From Fibrobacterales bacterium (lineage in GTDB: Bacteria; Fibrobacterota; Fibrobacteria; Fibrobacterales; Fibrobacteraceae), in assembly GCA_025997455.1 (NCBI GenBank), contig BNUP01000110.1, forward strand, positions 1 through 7,434: 7,434 nucleotides of DNA, read 5' to 3'. Both the position numbers and the translations under genes were made by a program. The notes under the pieces are model-generated. The model had not been told where the DNA came from. It ran no database searches and saw nothing but the letters and a program-made list of their open reading frames with translations. Of the stretch, positions 1 through 6,530 are shown one piece after another. Positions within the stretch are counted from its first letter, which is position 1. Every line of letters begins with the position of its first letter.

Positions 1-771
1 ACTCGTTACAACGGAAATATAGTAATCAGTTCCTGCGGTTACGATAGTGCAACTGCAATAGCAAATGTTTACTTGCTACAGAAAGACAGCAGTTGGTTAG
101 ATATTTCACCCCCTTATGACCCGATGCCCTTTGATTCCGCTAATATGGATGTTCCGTTTTGTTTTTTTAAGTCGGTAGAGTGGCGTGGAAACTTATTTGC
201 AATAACCCAATTCTACGGCACTTGGATGTATGACGGTGCTTCTTGGAGGCATATTCCTAATCCGCCCGCTCCAGAATGGTCTACTAGAAATTACACAGGA
301 GGGGCAAGAAAAGCGAGAAGTATAACTGTACATAAAGATCGCTTATATGTTGGGCAATATTATTTTTCGGGAATACACGCTCTGCAGGATAATTTTAATG
401 AGTGGGTAGCAGTTGATAGTTCAAGAGTTGATTATCCAAATACAGATTCTGCGTATGGAGAAGGAACAATAAGAACCATATCACCTCAACATGTTTGGGC
501 ACTTACTTCCGATGGAGAAAATTTATTTGCGGCAGGGCATTGGTCGGCAATACCACAACTTTATATGGGAGATAGGGGAGAAAGAAAAGGGTGGAAGAAT
601 ATAGACAGAGACGGCTGGTGTCCTGAGGGGCAATTCGCTTGCAATGGTTTAACCACTTATGATTTAGATATTATCGGTGATACTCTTTATGCTGTTGCTT
701 GGGAAGGAGTTTATAAATTTCCGCTTTCTAAATTAGATAATGCGGTTATTGGGCAACCGTCTTATAAATGA
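1..771 (+). CDS. Tandem beta-propeller-like lipoprotein paralogue, 5'-truncated by window edge
   Basis: The reading frame is open from base 1 to the TGA at 769-771 (256 residues visible); the true start lies before the window. It aligns without gaps to residues 159-410 of the next gene except for four extra residues (bases 457-468), with about 38 differences in 252 positions by hand count (about 85 % identity). It carries five of the seven repeats seen in its neighbour, each with a core like GNLF, DRLY, ENLF or DTLY followed by an aromatic strand and a Trp. A cysteine pair, CPEGQFAC, near the C-terminus is shared. By analogy its missing N-terminus should carry a lipoprotein signal, which cannot be seen here. 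I do not recognise the family; function is unknown. The next gene starts 22 bases after its stop, so the two are probably co-transcribed. Confidence 0.85.
   Translation, partial: TRYNGNIVISSCGYDSATAIANVYLLQKDSSWLDISPPYDPMPFDSANMDVPFCFFKSVEWRGNLFAITQFYGTWMYDGASWRHIPNPPAPEWSTRNYTGGARKARSITVHKDRLYVGQYYFSGIHALQDNFNEWVAVDSSRVDYPNTDSAYGEGTIRTISPQHVWALTSDGENLFAAGHWSAIPQLYMGDRGERKGWKNIDRDGWCPEGQFACNGLTTYDLDIIGDTLYAVAWEGVYKFPLSKLDNAVIGQPSYK
1..771 (+). repeat. Left copy of a tandem gene duplication (visible part)
   Basis: Bases 1-771 match 1268-2026 at an offset of 1267, falling to 1255 after a 12-base in-frame indel (457-468, present only here). Identity is uneven. Bases 46-99 are identical to the other copy, 250-395 match at 144 of 146 positions, and 679-719 are identical, whereas the stretches between differ often, mostly at third codon positions. 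The duplicated unit equals one gene plus its short spacer; the left boundary is outside the window. Confidence 0.9.
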
Positions 772-793
772 GGACTATAATTTGGAGTTTCAA

Positions 794-2026
794 ATGGTTA
801 GAATAATTATTATTTTGCTTTTTCTCTTTTGCTTAAGTTGCGATAGATTGCATTTTGGCAGTAGCGATGATGATTGGGGAGAAAATAAGAAACCGTCAAA
901 AACATACTGGAAAAGTGCAGGACTTATTGCACCTGCCGATAGGAATAAGTTGGGTACCGGTTTCAAAGAAATTGAGCATATCGGTAATCGTCTTTTTGTT
1001 ATGGATGCAAGAATAAGGGCGGAATATTCCCATTATCACAACCATAGAATTTACACTTCAATTATCGGTACAAATGTCTGGGATACTCTGAAAGTTCCAA
1101 ACGGCGTTGCTCCTTACAATATGAAAGCAAGTGAGGAAGGACTTTTCGTTGGAACATATTGGACGGGAGAAATGTGGCTTTATAAACCAAATACGGAAGA
1201 ATGGATTAACTTGAATGCGCCTAAGCCACCGATAAGCGGAAATAGCGGGCTTAACATTTACGCAATAGCGCAACACAATGGAAATTTGATAATAAGCACT
1301 GCGGGATACGACAGTGCAACTGCAATAGCAAATGTTTACTTGCTACAGAAAGACAGCAGTTGGTTAAATATTTCGCCTCCTTATGACCCAATGCCCTTTG
1401 ATTCCGCAAAAATGGATGTGCCGTTTCATTTTTTTAAATCCGCGGAATGGAGAGGAAATTTATTTGCTATAACTTATTATTACGGAGTATGGATGTATGA
1501 CGGTATTTCTTGGAGACATATTCCTAATCCGCCCGCTCCAGAATGGTCTACTAGAAATTACACAGGGGGGGCAAGAAAAGCGAGAAGTATAACTGTACAT
1601 AAAGATCGCTTATATGTTGGGCAATATTATTTTTCGGGAATCCACGCTCTGCAGGATAATTTAAGTGAATGGGTTGCGGTGGATAGTATAAGAGTTGATT
1701 ATCCTGATACTGATTCCGCATATATTGCAACCATAACCCCCCAGCATGTATGGTCTCTTGCTTCTGACGGTGAGAATTTATTTGCTGCCGGCGACTGGTC
1801 TGCAATTCCAATGCTCTATATGGGAGACAGAGGCGAGCCAAAGGGTTGGAAAAAAATAGATAGAGATGGCTGGTGCCCTGATGGGCAATTTTTCTGTAAT
1901 GGGCTAGTAACTTACGATATGGAAGCAATTGGAGATACTCTTTATGCTGTTGCTTGGGAAGGAGTTTATAAATTCCCTATCTCAAAACTCGATAGCGCAA
2001 TTATGGGGCAACCGTCTTATGATTAG
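794..2026 (+). CDS. Putative seven-repeat beta-propeller lipoprotein of unknown function
   Basis: A 410-residue protein. I chose ATG 794 over the earlier in-frame start at 740 because GGAG at 784-787 sits 6 bases upstream and the protein then begins with a lipoprotein-like signal: Arg3, a hydrophobic run 4-14, and the lipobox-like FCLSC with Cys16 as the modified residue. The -3 position is Cys rather than Leu, so the box is not canonical. A Ser/Asp-rich tether (residues 22-28) follows. Seven repeats begin near residues 65 (NRLF), 115 (EGLF), 163 (GNLI), 221 (GNLF), 271 (DRLY), 327 (ENLF) and 381 (DTLY), spaced 48-58 residues, most ending in a Trp-containing strand; this suggests a seven-bladed propeller at the cell surface or in the periplasm. 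Cys361 and Cys368 could form a disulfide. No catalytic motif is recognised. It is a tandem paralogue of the gene upstream. Confidence 0.85.
   Translation: MVRIIIILLFLFCLSCDRLHFGSSDDDWGENKKPSKTYWKSAGLIAPADRNKLGTGFKEIEHIGNRLFVMDARIRAEYSHYHNHRIYTSIIGTNVWDTLKVPNGVAPYNMKASEEGLFVGTYWTGEMWLYKPNTEEWINLNAPKPPISGNSGLNIYAIAQHNGNLIISTAGYDSATAIANVYLLQKDSSWLNISPPYDPMPFDSAKMDVPFHFFKSAEWRGNLFAITYYYGVWMYDGISWRHIPNPPAPEWSTRNYTGGARKARSITVHKDRLYVGQYYFSGIHALQDNLSEWVAVDSIRVDYPDTDSAYIATITPQHVWSLASDGENLFAAGDWSAIPMLYMGDRGEPKGWKKIDRDGWCPDGQFFCNGLVTYDMEAIGDTLYAVAWEGVYKFPISKLDSAIMGQPSYD
1268..2026 (+). repeat. Right copy of the tandem gene duplication
   Basis: Partner of bases 1-771. The near-identical blocks here are 1313-1366, 1517-1662 and 1934-1974. 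Sequence after the two stop codons is unrelated, so the repeat ends with the coding region. Confidence 0.9.
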
Positions 2027-2049
2027 TGCTACTACTATTCTACACTTCG

Positions 2050-2066
2050 GGCGACCAATGGTCGCC
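2050..2066. repeat. GC-rich palindrome between lipoprotein gene and mrdA
   Basis: GGCGACCA, one A, then TGGTCGCC: perfect 8-base arms, with a further G-U pair possible from 2049 and 2067. It stands out as GC-rich in an AT-rich 81-base spacer and starts 24 bases after the lipoprotein stop. A pyrimidine-rich stretch (about 2066-2103) follows but has no immediate T-run, so it is a weak candidate for a factor-independent terminator. It may instead be a member of a dispersed intergenic repeat family; this cannot be tested from one window. Confidence 0.6.
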
Positions 2067-2107
2067 TCTACAAACTCTGCTCTTTTCTCTTCACTCTCTA
2101 AACTTAT

Positions 2108-3955
2108 ATGATACAGCCGCAATTTTCAAAACCGGAAGACCAGCAGGAGAGAAATTTCAAAACTCTCGTGTTTATGTGCGCAGTCGCATTGTCTTTTACG
2201 GTTTTGCTTTTGAGATTTTTACAATTGCAATATACCGATTACGAAAATAATTTGAAAAGGGCGGAGGAAAATCGCATTCGCAAGGTGAATATTAAAGCAT
2301 CTCGCGGGTATATTTTAGACAGGAACGGCATTGTGTTGGTGCGGAACAGACCTTCTTACCAAATTTCGCTTTTGGGACATCGCTTAAAAAGTAATGAGGA
2401 AAGAGATTCGGTTTTTAGGCGCGTAATGAGAATCACAGACAGCACCGGCAACAGACTTTTAGATTCCGTTGCAACGAAGTATTTTTTTGAACGGAGCAAG
2501 TGGCAAAAGTTCAAACCGCAAAGATTACTCGAAGATGCATCGGATGCGGTGATTGCACTGTTTGAGGAGAGAGCGGAGGAATTACCCGGAATTGAAATTT
2601 TGGTGGAATCGAGAAGGGACTATCCCTTTGGTTCACAAGGCGGGCATATTTTCGGCTACACGAGCGAGATTTCGGATAAAGAATTAGAGAAACCTGAAAA
2701 TTCGCATTATGTTATGGGAGACCGCATTGGGAAAAGCGGACTTGAGCAGAGTTATGAGGCGGAGTTTCGCGGAGAAAACGGCTTTAGGTTTGTTGAGGTG
2801 AATGCATACGGACGAGAAATGGGACCTGTGGAGAGTATGCCTTTTATTAAACCCGTTTCGGGAAATGCACTTGTCACTACCATAGATTGGCGGTTGCAAC
2901 AGATTGCAGAGGAGTCTTTTCCCGATAGTATACGGGGCGCGGTTGTGGCATTGAACCCGCAGAACGGCGAAATTTATGCAATGGTGAGCAGACCGCAACT
3001 CGACCCGAATATTTTCTCGATGGAGAAAAAAGAGTTTCATAAACAGTGGGCAAGAGTTGCTTTGGATTCTGCGGGAAAACCGCTCAACAACCGTGCAATT
3101 ACCGGAACTTATCCTCCTGCATCCGTTTTTAAGTTGATAACTTCCGTGGCAGGACTAGAAAGCAATGTTATCACCGAACACACAAAATATAAACCGTGCT
3201 TTGGCGGTTATCATTTCGGGAACAGATATGCGAGATGTTGGCGACCCGCAGGGCACGGAGTCTTAAATGTGGTAGGAGCGTTGCGGGAATCTTGTGATGT
3301 GTTTTTTTATCAGGCGGGGTTAGATATAGGCAGCCGCAGAATTAGTGCGGTTGCACGAAGGTTTGGGCTTGGTACGCGACTCGGTTTGGATATTTCGGGT
3401 GAAAAAAACGGCTTGATAATTGATGAGGATTGGTACAGGTCGAGAAACCGTGCTTGGAATCAAGGCGAAATTTTGAATATTTCCATAGGGCAGGGTGCAT
3501 TGTTGGTTACTCCTTTGCAACAAACCGCTATGATAGGTGCGCTCGCTTACGGGAACGGTTTATATCGTCCGCATTTAATGAAAGAAATTCAAAGCCCAAA
3601 CGGAACTGTTTTAAAAAAATTTGAACCTGAAAAAATCGGCGATGGCATAATTAGCGAGAGCACTCGGCAGATAATTTTGAAGGGACTCGATGAAGTTGTA
3701 AATGCACCGCACGGAACGGGAAGGCGGGCGGCTGTTCCGGGGGTTCGTGTTGGCGGAAAGAGCGGCAGTGCGGAGAATCCGCACGGCGACAAAACACACG
3801 CGTGGTTTGCCGCCGTTGCACCGCTTGACGAGCCGCAAATTGCGGTGGGCGTTGTTATGGAGAATGCGGGCGGCGGCGGTGCGAATGCCGCTCCTATTGT
3901 GCAAAAAATTATTAAGGGGTATTTTGATGCTAAAAATGAAACTCTTAAAAATTGA
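2108..3955 (+). CDS. mrdA: Penicillin-binding protein 2, elongasome peptidoglycan transpeptidase
   Basis: A 615-residue class B PBP that cross-links new peptidoglycan strands during side-wall elongation, working with the RodA encoded next to it. It has a single N-terminal membrane anchor (about 18-40), then RGxxxDRNG (66-74) opening the dimerisation/pedestal domain, and a transpeptidase domain from about 255 to 605. The active-site motifs are all present: SVFK with nucleophile Ser339 and Lys342, SCD at 395-397 (PBP2 proteins commonly have SxD instead of SxN), and KSG at 551-553. The downstream THAWFAAVAP block is typical. KSGSAE replaces the more usual KTGTAQ, a conservative change. Length fits the family. 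The ATG at 2108 has no visible Shine-Dalgarno sequence; the upstream bases are pyrimidine-rich. The mreBCD genes that often precede it are not here. Confidence 0.96.
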   Translation: MIQPQFSKPEDQQERNFKTLVFMCAVALSFTVLLLRFLQLQYTDYENNLKRAEENRIRKVNIKASRGYILDRNGIVLVRNRPSYQISLLGHRLKSNEERDSVFRRVMRITDSTGNRLLDSVATKYFFERSKWQKFKPQRLLEDASDAVIALFEERAEELPGIEILVESRRDYPFGSQGGHIFGYTSEISDKELEKPENSHYVMGDRIGKSGLEQSYEAEFRGENGFRFVEVNAYGREMGPVESMPFIKPVSGNALVTTIDWRLQQIAEESFPDSIRGAVVALNPQNGEIYAMVSRPQLDPNIFSMEKKEFHKQWARVALDSAGKPLNNRAITGTYPPASVFKLITSVAGLESNVITEHTKYKPCFGGYHFGNRYARCWRPAGHGVLNVVGALRESCDVFFYQAGLDIGSRRISAVARRFGLGTRLGLDISGEKNGLIIDEDWYRSRNRAWNQGEILNISIGQGALLVTPLQQTAMIGALAYGNGLYRPHLMKEIQSPNGTVLKKFEPEKIGDGIISESTRQIILKGLDEVVNAPHGTGRRAAVPGVRVGGKSGSAENPHGDKTHAWFAAVAPLDEPQIAVGVVMENAGGGGANAAPIVQKIIKGYFDAKNETLKN

Positions 3956-3964
3956 GGTCGCATA

Positions 3965-5197
3965 ATGAAAAAGAAATTTGTAGATAATTTACGCTTAGAT
4001 TGGCTTTTTATATCGGTGCTGTTTGCACTTATTGTAATAGGCATTACGCTTGTATATTCGGCGACAAACAACCCTGCAATTGATTGGTATAAAACATATT
4101 GGTTTAAGCAGATTGTTCATTTTGCAATTGGTTTGGTGATTGCAATTTTAATTGCGCTTATGCCTGCAAATTTTTGGAAAAATGCGGCTATTCCGCTTTA
4201 TATTTTGGCAGTGGGTGCTTTGATCTTAGTAGCCGATTCGGGGCATATTTCAAAGGGTGCGGGGCGTTGGATAGATATTGCGGGATTTCGTTTTCAACCG
4301 TCGGAATTTTCAAAAATCGCCTACCTGCTCGCAAGTTCTCTCTGGCTTTCCAAGCATTCTATATCTCTCGAAAAACCGCAAACTCTTATATTTCCGTTTT
4401 TGCTTTTTATTGTGCCCTTCGCACTTGTTTTAAAACAGCCTAATTTGAGCACCGCACTTGTTTTTATCGCTATGACACTCGCTCAATTCTATTGGGCAGG
4501 CTTTCGGCTGGTAGATTTATTTTTGCTTTGCAGTCCGTTTATGAGCGTAATTTTTTCGGCAACATCGGAATTATATTGGCGATTATTGATAATTTGCGTA
4601 TTCTTTTTATCTATAAAATTTAAGTGTCCCATTTGGCTTATCTCTATTTTACTCGTGGTGAATATAGGCGGCGGGTATGCGAGTTCTGCGGCTTGGTATA
4701 ATATGGAAGATCATCAGCGCAGTAGAATTTTAACTTTTATAGACCCGATGCGCGACCCGAAAGGCGAGGGTTATCAGGTGATTCAGTCGCAAGTTGCAGT
4801 GGGTAGCGGCGGTATATTCGGGAAAGGTTTTGGTGAGGGTTCGCAAACGAATTTGTCTTTTTTACCTGAGGAGCACACCGATTTTATTTTTAGCGTGCTC
4901 GGCGAGCAATTCGGTTTTGTAGGTGCATTTGTTGTTATTACTCTATTTTTTGTGTTGTTGTTGCGAAGTATTATGATATGCCGGCTTCACCCCGATAAGT
5001 TCGTAAATTTGGTTGTGGTGGGTGCGTGCTCAATTTTATTTTTTCACACCTTAGTTAACATTGCAATGACAGTCGGCTTAATGCCGGTAACGGGTTTGCC
5101 TTTGCCGTTTTTGTCTTATGGCGGTTCTTTTGTGCTCACCTGTATGATTTTGGTAGGACTGTTAATGAATATGCGTTTGAAAGGCGGAGAGGTGTAA
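3965..5197 (+). CDS. mrdB: RodA, SEDS-family peptidoglycan glycosyltransferase
   Basis: A 410-residue polytopic inner-membrane protein of the FtsW/RodA/SpoVE (SEDS) family, which polymerises lipid II in a complex with PBP2. Hydrophobic segments run along its length, beginning about 13-33, 48-67, 74-91, 141-156 and 161-178, with the last ones at 310-335 and 347-402. Family landmarks are RWIDI...FQPSEFSKIA (101-119), GKGFGEGSQ (286-294), LPEEHTDFIF (300-309) with Asp306 matching the catalytic Asp of RodA proteins, and GLPLPFLSYGGS (377-388). The usual QPDLGTA motif reads QPNLSTA here, with Asn160 and Ser162. The gene starts 9 bases after mrdA. GAGG at 3954-3957, overlapping the mrdA stop, lies 7 bases before the ATG and supports the start and likely translational coupling. 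FtsW is the main alternative, but pairing with PBP2 argues for RodA. Confidence 0.96.
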   Translation: MKKKFVDNLRLDWLFISVLFALIVIGITLVYSATNNPAIDWYKTYWFKQIVHFAIGLVIAILIALMPANFWKNAAIPLYILAVGALILVADSGHISKGAGRWIDIAGFRFQPSEFSKIAYLLASSLWLSKHSISLEKPQTLIFPFLLFIVPFALVLKQPNLSTALVFIAMTLAQFYWAGFRLVDLFLLCSPFMSVIFSATSELYWRLLIICVFFLSIKFKCPIWLISILLVVNIGGGYASSAAWYNMEDHQRSRILTFIDPMRDPKGEGYQVIQSQVAVGSGGIFGKGFGEGSQTNLSFLPEEHTDFIFSVLGEQFGFVGAFVVITLFFVLLLRSIMICRLHPDKFVNLVVVGACSILFFHTLVNIAMTVGLMPVTGLPLPFLSYGGSFVLTCMILVGLLMNMRLKGGEV

Positions 5198-5611
5198 TTT
5201 TCCCAACTCGTATGCTTTGAGTTGGAGTTTTCTTTCTATGTGTTCGTAATAGGATTGCGGAAGAGTGTTTTTTAAGGCACAACGGAGAACTACCCAATAA
5301 ACAATAACTGCACTGTTATTTTTAGAATAAAGCAGCCGTAAAATTTTTTTGAAATGCGAATAATTCAATACCGAGAAAAAGCGGGTAGATGCCACCGAGT
5401 TCAAAAATTCTTGATTCTTGCTGAGTGTGCAATATTGAGCGAGGGCATACAGCCGAATGTTAATTTCCAATTCGGGTGCGCCGAATCCGATTAAATCGTT
5501 TTCGCAAGAGTTGAAAATTTCATCTATCCGTTCTCCGCCCTGCCATTCCTTTAAGAGGGCGATTTTTCTTATTGCTATCCAAATACTGCGATTCCATAAA
5601 AATCCTTTCAT
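5162..5611 (-). CDS. Hypothetical protein, 149 aa, probably all-helical
   Basis: I do not recognise this protein. It is the only sizeable reading frame filling the 500 bases between mrdB and rdgB. Composition looks protein-like: rich in Leu, Ile, Ala, Lys and Glu, with amphipathic stretches such as EINIRLYALAQYCTL and HFKKILRLLYSK that suggest a soluble helical fold, possibly of repeat type. There is no signal peptide, no long membrane span and no catalytic motif that I can name. It follows rdgB by 86 bases on the same strand, so it could be the last gene of that transcript. Its last 36 bases overlap the mrdB 3' end tail to tail. Doubts: there is no clear ribosome-binding site before the ATG (5609-5611), and the start codon lies in a small hairpin. 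If it is not real, 5198-5697 holds no other gene that I can support. Confidence 0.55.
   Translation of the reverse strand: MKGFLWNRSIWIAIRKIALLKEWQGGERIDEIFNSCENDLIGFGAPELEINIRLYALAQYCTLSKNQEFLNSVASTRFFSVLNYSHFKKILRLLYSKNNSAVIVYWVVLRCALKNTLPQSYYEHIERKLQLKAYELGKLHLSAFQTHIH
5203..5236 (+). terminator. Possible factor-independent terminator for mrdAB
   Basis: CCAACTC (5203-5209) and GAGTTGG (5219-5225) form a 7-bp stem plus a G-U pair, with a short loop, five bases after the mrdB stop. A T-rich run (AGTTTTCTTTCT) follows on the + strand. The stem is only moderately GC-rich, and the site lies inside the 3' end of the convergent 149-aa reading frame, so this is tentative. Confidence 0.4.
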
Positions 5612-5637
5612 ACCGCTTAGACGATTGAATGCGGTAT
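5610..5637. repeat. Small inverted repeat over the start of the 149-aa gene
   Basis: ATACCGC (5610-5616) and GCGGTAT (5631-5637) are perfect 7-base arms around a 14-base loop. In - strand RNA the stem includes the A and U of the proposed start codon of the 149-aa gene. In + strand RNA it is followed by only a few T residues, making it a poor terminator. Confidence 0.5.
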
Positions 5638-5697
5638 TTTGGAGTACTTTTTTTCAAATCGATGTAAGTAAGTGCCGATTGACTTTTATAGAGTTAA

Positions 5698-6336
5698 TCA
5701 GTGCTTACTAAAAATTTCTAATAGTGCTTTTATGGCACGACCTCTATGACTTAGAGTGTTTTTTTGAACTTCGTTCATTTCGCCAAAACCCTGCGAGTAT
5801 CCGTTTGGCAAGAACACGGGGTCGTAACCGAAACCTCCGTTGCCTCTCGGCTCGGTTAAAATACTGCCCCTGCACTCGCCCTCAAAGAATAGCGTTTCGG
5901 GAGGCATATTTGCTTGCAAGGCGGGGCAAATTAAACATAAAACACAAACAAAACGCGCCGAACGATTGGTTTGTCCTTGCATTTCGCTCAAGAGTTTGGT
6001 GTAGCGGTCTATATTGGTGGCGTTTTCACCTGCATATCGTGCGGAGTAAATTCCCGGTCTGCCGTCTAAGGCATCGACTTCTAGCCCAGAGTCATCGGCT
6101 AAAACCCAATAATTTTTATATCTTGAGAATACAAATTCCGCTACCGCCTCTGCTTTTATTTTAGCATTACCTCTGAAAGTATCTGCGGTTTCTGCTATTT
6201 CCCCATCAAAATTTATATCCTTCAGCGTAAAAAAAGAAACTGCACTATCACCAAAGATAGCACGAATTTCCTGCACTTTGCCTGCGTTGCCCGTGGCTAT
6301 AACTATTGCTTGAGGCTCCACCTTTTTTAACGACAT
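5698..6336 (-). CDS. rdgB: XTP/dITP pyrophosphatase (RdgB/HAM1 family)
   Basis: A 212-residue cytoplasmic house-cleaning enzyme of the RdgB/HAM1 family. It hydrolyses non-canonical purine nucleotides (XTP, dITP, ITP) to monophosphates plus pyrophosphate, keeping deaminated purines out of nucleic acids. Landmarks in order are ATGNAGK (14-20) in the nucleotide-binding N-terminus, ETADTFRGNAKIKA (49-62), LADDSGLEVDAL (79-90) with the catalytic Asp pair at 81-82, GRPGIYSARYAG (92-103), GGFGYDPVF (167-175) and SHRGRA (196-201). All signature residues are present and length is near the family norm, with about nine extra residues before the first strand. The ATG at 6334-6336 is the only start before the conserved core; its ribosome-binding site is weak. 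It begins 22 bases after the 31-aa gene upstream, so the two are likely one operon. Confidence 0.96.
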   Translation of the reverse strand: MSLKKVEPQAIVIATGNAGKVQEIRAIFGDSAVSFFTLKDINFDGEIAETADTFRGNAKIKAEAVAEFVFSRYKNYWVLADDSGLEVDALDGRPGIYSARYAGENATNIDRYTKLLSEMQGQTNRSARFVCVLCLICPALQANMPPETLFFEGECRGSILTEPRGNGGFGYDPVFLPNGYSQGFGEMNEVQKNTLSHRGRAIKALLEIFSKH

Positions 6337-6358
6337 TTTTTAGTTTTTAACAACTCTT

Positions 6359-6454
6359 TTAGCGCAGTTTCTTTTTGTGCCTGTCGCGACGACGGCGTTT
6401 CTTGCGCTTATGGGTTGCAATTTTTCTCTTTTTTCTCTTTTTTCCGCAAGGCAT
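6359..6454 (-). CDS. AURKAIP1/COX24-type small basic protein (bS22/mS38-like)
   Basis: A 31-codon gene encoding a very basic peptide that begins MPCGKKRKK, continues with IATHKRKKR and ends in KKKLR; about two thirds of its residues are Lys, Arg or His. The MPxGKKRKR...ATHKRKKR...RHKKK pattern is what I know from short bacterial proteins carrying the AURKAIP1/COX24 C-terminal domain, related to mitochondrial ribosomal protein mS38 and mycobacterial bS22. The likely role is binding rRNA in the small ribosomal subunit; that is inferred from family resemblance. The start is well supported: GGAG lies 8 bases before the ATG, and a strong promoter lies about 30 bases upstream. The gene is 22 bases ahead of rdgB and is short enough to be missed by automated gene calling. 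Confidence 0.88.
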   Translation of the reverse strand: MPCGKKRKKRKIATHKRKKRRRRDRHKKKLR

Positions 6455-6462
6455 TTATAATA

Positions 6463-6466
6463 CTCC
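6463..6466 (-). promoter_or_regulatory. Ribosome-binding site of the 31-aa gene
   Basis: On the - strand, GGAG is followed by 8 bases (TATTATAA) and the ATG at 6454-6452. This spacing fits a standard Shine-Dalgarno site and fixes the start of a gene too short to be judged by length alone. Confidence 0.75.
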
Positions 6467-6485
6467 GTAAATGTTTGAGGTAGTA

Positions 6486-6514
6486 AATATAGAAAAAAAA
6501 TCCGTGTCCGTCAA
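6486..6514 (-). promoter_or_regulatory. Sigma70-type promoter for the 31-aa gene and rdgB
   Basis: Read on the - strand, TTGACG (6514-6509) is separated by exactly 17 bases (6508-6492) from TATATT (6491-6486). Each hexamer is one base off the TTGACA/TATAAT consensus, and the spacer contains a T8 run. Transcription would begin near 6479, giving a leader of about 25 bases that contains the GGAG site before ATG 6454. Position, spacing and orientation all agree, so it probably drives the 31-aa gene, rdgB and perhaps the 149-aa gene. Confidence 0.75.
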
Positions 6515-6530
6515 GGACATCATTGCAAGA

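Noticed and set aside
776..781. Perfect TATAAT hexamer just before the second lipoprotein gene
   Set aside because: It lies only 12 bases before the ATG, so transcription would begin after the GGAG ribosome-binding site, and no -35-like hexamer stands at the right distance. Probably chance in AT-rich DNA.
740..793. Upstream extension of the second lipoprotein gene to ATG 740
   Set aside because: It would overlap the preceding gene by 32 bases and place 18 mainly polar residues before a good lipoprotein signal. ATG 794 has a proper ribosome-binding site.
2105..2250. Alternative frame at 2026-2250 across the start of mrdA
   Set aside because: It is out of frame with the conserved PBP2 sequence and shows no family features.
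3589..4071. Open - strand frames opposite the end of mrdA
   Set aside because: They are antisense to the conserved PBP2 C-terminal region, with Pro/Ala/Ser-rich composition typical of the reverse strand of a real gene.
5724..6164. Long + strand open frame opposite rdgB
   Set aside because: It is antisense to a fully conserved rdgB, and its translation has Arg/Leu/Cys-rich low-quality composition. It is a shadow frame.
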